From Panopea generosa (Eukaryota; Mollusca; Bivalvia; Adapedonta; Hiatellidae), in contig CM055901.1 in assembly GCA_029582155.1 (NCBI GenBank), positions 38,306,616 to 38,370,615 on the forward strand: a stretch of DNA of 64,000 nt, given 5' to 3'. Of the stretch, positions 52,201-61,200 are shown one piece after another (the stretch's first letter is position 1; each line of letters starts with the position of its first letter). Made by a program: the position numbers and the translations under genes. The notes beneath the pieces are model-generated. The model did not search any database, had not been told where the DNA came from, and saw nothing but the letters and a program-made list of their open reading frames with translations.

Positions 52201-55200
52201 CTTAATTTACTGGGCGACTCCGTAAACATTACATCTCTGAATCATTTATACTTAATTTAATTCAAGTTAGTTTTCACAACTGTTTATAATATATCTGTAC
52301 TGGGTGTGGTACGATGGTGTATATTGCTCAGCACACTGTATGTCAGTTGTTTATACTGGATGTGGTGTCATGTTGCATATAGCTCATTTACACAGTATCT
52401 CAGTTGTTTATACTAGATTTGTACTGGGCGTAGTGTCATTATGTATATAGCTCATATACACAGTATCTCAGTTGTTTATATTAGATTTGTACTGGGCGTG
52501 GTGTCATTATGTATATAGCTCAGTTACACAGTATCTCAGTTGTTTAAACTGGATTTGTACTGGATGTGGTACCATGTTGTACATAGCTCATTTACACAGT
52601 ATCTCAGTTGTTTATACTAGATTTATACTGGGCGTTGTGCCATGTTGTATATAGCTCAGTTACACAGTATCTCAGTTGTTTATATTAGATTTGTACTGGA
52701 TGTGGTGTCATTTTGTTTATAGCTCATTTACACAGTATCTCAGTTGTTTATACTAGATTTGTACTGGGTGTGGTACCATGCTGTATGTAGCTCAGTTACA
52801 CTGTATCTCAGTTGTTTATAATAGATTTGAAATGGGTGTGGTACCATGTCGTATTTGTACCGGGTTTGGTACCATGCTGTATATAGCTCAGTTACACTGT
52901 ATCTCAGATGTTTATACTAGATTTGTACTGGGTGTGGTACCATGTTGTATATAGCTCAGTTACACAATATCTCAACTGTTTATACAAGATTTGTACTGGG
53001 CGTGGTACCAAGCTGTATATAGCTCGGTTACACTTCATCTCAATTGTTTATACTAGATGATTTATACTGGGTGTGGTACTATGTTGTATATAGCTCAGTT
53101 ACACTTCATCTCAATTGTTTACACTAGATTTGTACTAGGTGTAGTACCATGATGTATATAACTCAGTTGTACTTTATATCAATTGTTTAAGCTAGATTTG
53201 TTCTGGGTGTGGTACCATGCTGTATATAGCTCAGTTACACTGTATCTCAGTTGTTTATACTAGATTTGTACTGGGTGTGGTACCATGTTGTATATAGCTC
53301 AGTTACACAATATCTCAAATGTTTATAATAGATTTGTACTGGGTGTGGTGTAATGTTGTATATATAGCTCAGTTACACTTCATCTCAATAGTTTATACTA
53401 GATTTGTACTGGGTATGGTACCAGGATGTATATATAACTCAATTACACTGTATGTCAGCTATTTACACTAGATCTGTACTGGATGTGGTACCATGTTCTA
53501 TATAGCTCAGTTACACTGTATCTCAATTGTTTATACTAGATGTGTAATGAGTGTGGTACCATGTTGTATATATAGCTCAGTTACACTGTATGTCAGTAGT
53601 TTACACTAGATCTGGACCGGATGTGGCACCATGTTTTATATAGCTCAGATACACAGTATCTCGGTTGTTTATACTAGAATTGTACTGAGTGTGGTAACAT
53701 GTTGTATATAGCTCAGTTACACAGTATCTCGGTTGTTTATACTAGATTTGTACTGGATGTGGTACCATGATGTATATACCTCAGATACACAGTATCTCAG
53801 TTGTTTATACTAGATTTGTACTAGGTGTGGTACCATAGCTCAGTTACACAGTAACTCAATTTGTTATACTAGATTTTTACTGGGTGTGGTACCATGATGT
53901 ATATAGCTCAGTTACACTGTATCACAATTGTTTACACTCGATTTGTACTGGGTTTGGTACCATTATGTATATAGCTCAGTTGCACAGTATCTCAGTTGTT
54001 TATACTAGATTTTTACTGGGTGTGGTACCATGATGTATATAGCTCAGTTACACTGTATCACAATTGTTTATACTAGATTTGTACTGGGTGTGGTACTATA
54101 TTGTATATAGCTCAGTTACACTTCATCTTAATTGTTTATACTAGATTTGTACTGGGTGTGGTACCATGTTGAATATAGCTCATTTACACTGTATCACAAT
54201 TGTTTATACAAGATTTGTACTGGGAATGGTACAATGATGTATATAGCCCAGTTACACTGGATCACAATAGTTTATACAAGATTTGTACTGGGAGTGGTAC
54301 CATGATGTATATAGCTCAGTTACACTGTATCACAATTGTTTTTACTGCATGTGTACTGGGTGTGGTACCATGTTGAATAAAGCTCAGTTACACTGTATCT
54401 CAATTGTTTGTACTTGATTAGTACAGGGTGTGGTACTTTGTTGTATATAGCTCAGTTACACTGTATCTCAATTGTTTATACTAGATTTGTACTGGGTGTG
54501 GTACCATGATGTATATAGCTCAGTTATACTATATCACATTTGTTTATACTGGTTTTGTACTCGGTATAGTACGATGTTTTATATAGCTCAGTTACACTTC
54601 ATCTCAATTGTTTATACTAGATTTGTACTGGGTTTGGTACCATGTTGTTTATATAGCTCAGTTACACTTCATCTCAATTGTTTATACTAGATTTCTACTG
54701 GGTGTGGTTCCATTTTCTGTATAGCTCAGTTACACTGTATATCAATTGTTTATTCTAGACTTGTACTGGGTGTCGAACCATGCTGTATATTGTTCAGTTA
54801 CACTTCGTCTCAATTGTTTATACTAGATTTGTACTGGGTGTGGTATCATGTTGTATATATAGCTCAGTTACACTGTATCTCAATTGTTTATAATAAATTT
54901 GTACTGGGTGTAGTACCATGTGGTATATAGTTCAGTTACACTTCATCTCAATTGTTTATACTAGACTTGTACTGGATGTGGTTTCATGTAGTATATATAG
55001 CTCAGTTACACTGTCTCTCAATTGTTTATATTACATTTGTACTGGATGTTGTACCATGTTATATATAGCTCAGTTACATTGTATGTCAGTTGTTTACACT
55101 AGATCTGTACCGGATGTGGTACCATGATGTATATAGCTCAGTTACACAATATCTCAATTGTTTATACTAGATGTGTACTGGATGTGGTGCCATGTTGTAT

Positions 55201-58200
55201 AAAGCACACTTACACTTCATCTCAATTGTTAACACTAGATTTGTACTGTGTGTGGTACCATGATGTATATAGTTCAGTTACATTTCATCTCAATTGTTTA
55301 TACTATATTTGTACTGGGTGTGGTACCATGATGTTTATAGCTCAGTTATACTATATCACAATTGTTTATACTGGTTTTGTACTCGGTATAGTACGATGTT
55401 TTATATAGCTCAGTTACACTTCATCTCAATTGTTTATACTAGATTTGTACTGGGTGTGGTACCATGATGTATATAGCTCAGTTACACTGCTTCTCAAATG
55501 TTTACTCTCGATTTGTACTGGGTGTGGTACCACGATGTATATAGCTCAGTTACACAGTATCTCAATTGTTTACACTAGATGTGTACTTGGTGTGATACCA
55601 TGATGTATATAGCTCAGTTACACTGCATCTCAAATGTTTACACTCGATTTGTACTGGGTGTGGTACCATGATGTATATAGCTCAGTTACACTGCTTCTCA
55701 AATGTTTACACTCGATTTGTACTGGGTGTGGTACCACGATGTATATAGCTCAGTTACACAGTATCTCAATTGTTTATACCGGATGTGTACTGGGTGTGTT
55801 ACCATGATGTATATAGCTCAGTTACACTTCATCTCAATTGTTTATACTAGATGCGTACTGGGTGTGGTACCATGATGTATATAGCTCAGTTACACTTCAT
55901 CTCAATTGCTTATACTTGATGTGAACTGGATGTGGTGCCATGTTGTATATAGCTCACTTACACTGCATCTTAATTGTTTACATTAGATGTGTACTGGGTG
56001 TGGTACCATGATGTATATAGCTCAGTTACACAGTATCTCAGTTGTTTATACTGGATTTGTATTGGGTGTGGTGCCATGTTGTATATAGCTCACTTACACT
56101 TCATCTCAATTGTTTACACTAGATGTGTACTGGGTGTGGTACCATGATGTATATAACTCAGTTACACTTCATCTCAATTGCTTATACTTGATGTGTACTG
56201 GATGTGGTGCCATGTTGTATATAGCTCACTTACACTGCATCTTAATTGTTTACATTATATTTGTACTGGGTGTGGTACCATGATGTATATAGCTCAGTTA
56301 CACAGTATCTCGGTTGTTTATACTGGATTTGTATTGGGTGTGGTGCCATGTTGTATATAGCTCACTTACACTTCATCTCAATTGTTTACACTAAATGTGT
56401 ACTGGGCGTGGTACCATGATGTATATAGCTCAATTACACTTCATCTCAATTGTTTACACTAGATGTGTACTGGGTGTGGTACCATGTTGTATATAGCTCA
56501 CTTACACTTCATCTCAATTGTTTACACTCGATTTGTACTGGGTGTGGTACCATGATGTATATAGCTCAGTTACACAGTATCTCAATTGTTTATACTAGAT
56601 GTGTACTGGGTGTGTTACCATGATGTATATAGCTCACTTACACTTCATCTCAATTGTTTATATTAGATTTATACTTGGTGTGGTACCATGATGTTTATAG
56701 CTCAGTTACATTTCATCTCAATTGTTTATACTAGACTTGTACTGGATGTGGTACCATGTCGTATATATAGTTCAGTTACACTTTATCTCAATAGTTTATA
56801 CTAGATTTGTAATGGGTGTGGTACCATGCTGTATATAGCTCAGTTACACTGTCTCTCAATTGTTTATATTAGATTTGTACTGGGTGTGGTACCATGCTGT
56901 ATTTAGCTCAGTTACACTGTATCTCAATTGTTTATACTAGATTTTTACTGGGTGTGGTACAAAGATGTATATTGTTCAGTTACACTGTATCTCAATTGTT
57001 TATACTAGATTTGTACTGGGTGTGGTACCATGTTGTATATATAGCTCAGTTACATTGTATGTCAGTTGTTTACACTAGATTTGTACTGGATGTGGTGCCA
57101 TGTTGTATATAGCACACTTACACTTCATCTCAATTGTTAACACAAGATTTTTACTGTTTGTGGTACCATGATGTATATTGCTCAGTTACACTTCATCTTA
57201 ATTGATTATACTAGATGTGTACTGGGTGTGGTACCATGATGTATATAGCTCAGTTACACTTCATCTTAATTGTTTACACTAGATGTGTACTGGATGTGGT
57301 ACCATGATGTATATAGCTCAGTTACACTGCATTTCAATTGTTTACATTAAATTTGTACTGGGTGTGATACCATGTTGTATATAGCTCAGTTACACTGCAT
57401 CTCAATTGTTTACACTAGATGTGTACTGGGTGTGATACCATGATGTATATAGCTCAGTTACACTGCATCTCAAATGTTTACACTCGATTTGTACTTGGTA
57501 CGGTACCATGATGTATATAGCTCAGTTACACTGACACTCAAATGTTTACATTTGATTTGTACTGGGTGTGGTACCATGATGTATATAGCTCAGTTACACT
57601 TCATCTCAATTGTTTATACTAGATGTGTACTGGGTGTGGTACCATGATGTATATGGCTCAGTTACACTTCATCTCAATTGCTTATACTAGATGTGTACTG
57701 GATGTGGTGCCATGTTGTATATAGCTCACTTACACTGCACCTCAATTGTTTACATTTGATTTGTACTGGGTGTGGTACCATGATGTATATAGCTCAGTTA
57801 CACAGTATCTGGGTTGTTTATACTGGATTTGTATTGGGTGTGGTACCATGTTGTATATGGCTCACTTACACTTCATCTCAATTGTTTACACTAGATGTGT
57901 ACTGGGTGTGGTACCATGTTGTATATAGCTCACTTACACTTCATCTCAATTGTTTACACTTGATGTGTACTTGGTGTGGTACCATGATGTTTATAGCTCA
58001 CTTACACTTCATCTCAATTGTTTACACTAGATGTGTACTTGGTGTGGTACTATGTTGTATATAGCTCACTTACACTTCATCTCAATTGTTTATACTAGAT
58101 GTGTACTGGGTGTGTTACCATGATGTTTATAGCTCAGTTACACTTCATCTCAATTGTTTATACTAGATGTGTACTGGGTGTGGTACCATGATGTATATAG

Positions 58201-61200
58201 CTCAGTTACACTTCATCTCAATTGTTTATACTGGATTTGTATTGGGTGTGTTACCATGATGTTTATAGCTCATTTACACTTCATCTCTATTGTTTATACT
58301 GGATGTGTACTGGGTGTGGTACTATGATGTATATAGCTCAGTTACACTTCATCTCAATTGTTTATACTGGATTTGTATTGGGTGTGGTGCCATGTAGTAT
58401 ATTGCTCAGTTACCATGTATGTCAGTGGCTTATACTAGATTTGTACTGGATGTGGTGCCATGTTGTATTTATAGCTCAGTTACACAGTATCTTGGTTGTT
58501 AATACTAGATTTGTATTGGGTGTGGTACCATGTTGTATATTGCTCAGTTACCATGTATGTCAGTGGCTTATACTAGATTTGTTCTGGATGTGGTGCCATG
58601 TTGTATTTATAGCTCAGTTACACTGTATCTTAATTGTTTATACTAGACTGGAACTGTTTGTCGAACCATGCTGTAAATAGATCAGTTACACTTTATCTCA
58701 CTTCTTTATACTAGATTTGTACTGGGTGTGGTACCATGTTGTGTATAGTTCAGTTACACTTCATCTCAATTGTTTATATTAGATTTGTACTGGGTGTGGT
58801 ACCATGTTGAATATGGCACAGTTACACATTATCTCAATTGTTTACACTAGATTTGTACTGGTTGTGGTACCATGATGTATAAAGCTCAGTTACAGTTCAT
58901 CTCAATTGTTTACACTCGATTTGTACTGGGTGTGGTGCCTTCCTATATATAGCTCAGTTACACAGTATCTCTGATGTTTATACTAGATTTGTACTGGGTG
59001 TGTTAGCATGTTGTATATAGATCAGTTACACTTCATCACATTTGTTTACACTCGATTTGTACTGGGTGTGGTACCTTGCTCTGTATAGCTCAGTTACACT
59101 GTATCTCTGATGTTTATACTAGATTTGTACTGGGTGTGGTATCATGTTGAATATAGCTCAGAAAGAATGTATCACAATTGTTTATATTGGATGTGTACTG
59201 GGTGTGGTACCATGTTGCATAAAGCTCAATAACACTCTATCTCAAATGTTTTTACTTGATTAGTACAGGGTGTGGTACCTTGTTGTATATAGCTCAGTTA
59301 CACTGTATCACAATTGTTTATACTGGATTTGTACTCGGTGTAGTACGATGTTTTATATAGCTCAGTTACACTTCATCTAAATTGTTTATACTAGATTTGT
59401 AGTGGGTGTGTTACCATGTTGTATATATAGCTCAGTTACACTGTATCTGAATTGTTTATACTAGATTTGTACCAGGTGTCGAGCCAGGCTGTATATAGCT
59501 CAGTTACACTTCATCTCAATTGTTTGTACTAGACCTGTACTGGATGTGGTACCTCATTGTATATATAGCTCAGTTAAACTGTATCTCAATTGTTTATTCT
59601 AGATTTGTACTGGGTGTGGTACCATGGGGTAAATAGCTAAGTTACACTGTCTCTCAATTGTTTATATTACATTTGTACTTGGTGTGGTATCATGCTTTAT
59701 TCAGCTCATTTACACTGTATCTCAATTGTTTCTACTAGATTTGTACCAGGTGTCGAACCAGGCTGTATATAGCTCAGTTACACTTCATTGCAATTACTTA
59801 TACTAGACCTGTACTGGGTGTGGTACATCATTGTATATATAGCTCAGTTAAACTGTATCTCAATTGTTTATTCTAGATTTGTACTGGGTGTGGTACCATG
59901 GGGTAAAAAGCTCAGTTACACTGTCTTTCAATTGTTTATATTACATTTGTACTGGGTGTGGTATCATGCTTTATTTAGCTCTTTTACACTGTATCTCAAT
60001 TCTTTCTACTAGATTTGTACTGGGTGTGGTACAAAGATGTATATAGTTCAGTTACACTGTATCTCAATTGTTTATACTGTATTTGTACTAGGTGTGGTAC
60101 CATGTTGTGTATATAGCTCAGTTACACTGTATGTCATTTGTTTACACTAGATCCATACTGGAACTGGTGACATGTTGTATATAGCTAATTTACACTGTAT
60201 CTCAATTGTTTATCTAGATTTGTACTGAGTGTGGTACCATGTTGTATATATAGCTCAGTTACATTGTATGACAGTTGTTTACACTAGATCTGTACTGGAT
60301 GTGGTACCATGTTGTATATAGCTCAGTTACAATGTATCTCAATTGTTTATACTAGATTTGTACTGGATGTGGTGCCATGTTGCATATAGCTCACTTACAC
60401 TTCATCTCAATTGTTTACATTAGATTTGTACTGGGTGTGGTACCATGATGTATATAGCTCAGCTACACTTCATCACAATTGTTTACACTAGATTTGTACT
60501 GTGTGTGGTACCATGATGTATATAGCTCGGTTACACAGTATCTCGGTTGTTTATACTAGATTTGTACTGGGTGTGGTACCATGTTGTATATAGCTCAGTT
60601 ACCATGTATGTCAGTTATATATACTAGATTTGTATTGGGTGTGGTACCATGTTATATATAGCTCAGTTACACTGTATCTCAATTGTTTATACTAGATTTG
60701 TACTGGGTGTGGTACCAAGCTCTATACAGCTCAGTTACACTGTATCTCAGTTTTTTATACTAGATTTGGACTGGGTGTGGTACCATGTTGTATATAGGTT
60801 ATCTCAGTTACACAGTATCTCAATTTTTTATACTTAATTTGTATTGGTGGTGGTACCATGCTGTATATAGCTCAGTTACACTGTATATCAGTTGTTTATA
60901 CTAGATTTGTACTTCGTGTGGTACAATGCTGTATATAGCTCACTTACACTGTATCTCACTTGTTTATACAAGAGTTGTACTGGGTGTGGTACCATGCTGT
61001 ATATAGCTCAGTTACACTATATCTCAATTGTTTCGACTAGATTTGTACTGGGTGTGGTACCATGCTCTATATTGCTATGTTACACTGTATCTCAATTGTT
61101 TATTCTAGATTTGTACTGGGTGTGGTACCATGCTGTATATAGCTCAGTTACACTGTTTCTCTACTGTTTATACTAGATTTGATATTATCAAAATTTTGCA

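Noticed and set aside
52472-61176. Series of 60-152 codon frames of the type ILDLYWVWYHDVYSS
   Set aside because: These are translations of the 68-bp minisatellite, without start context, domain or continuity.
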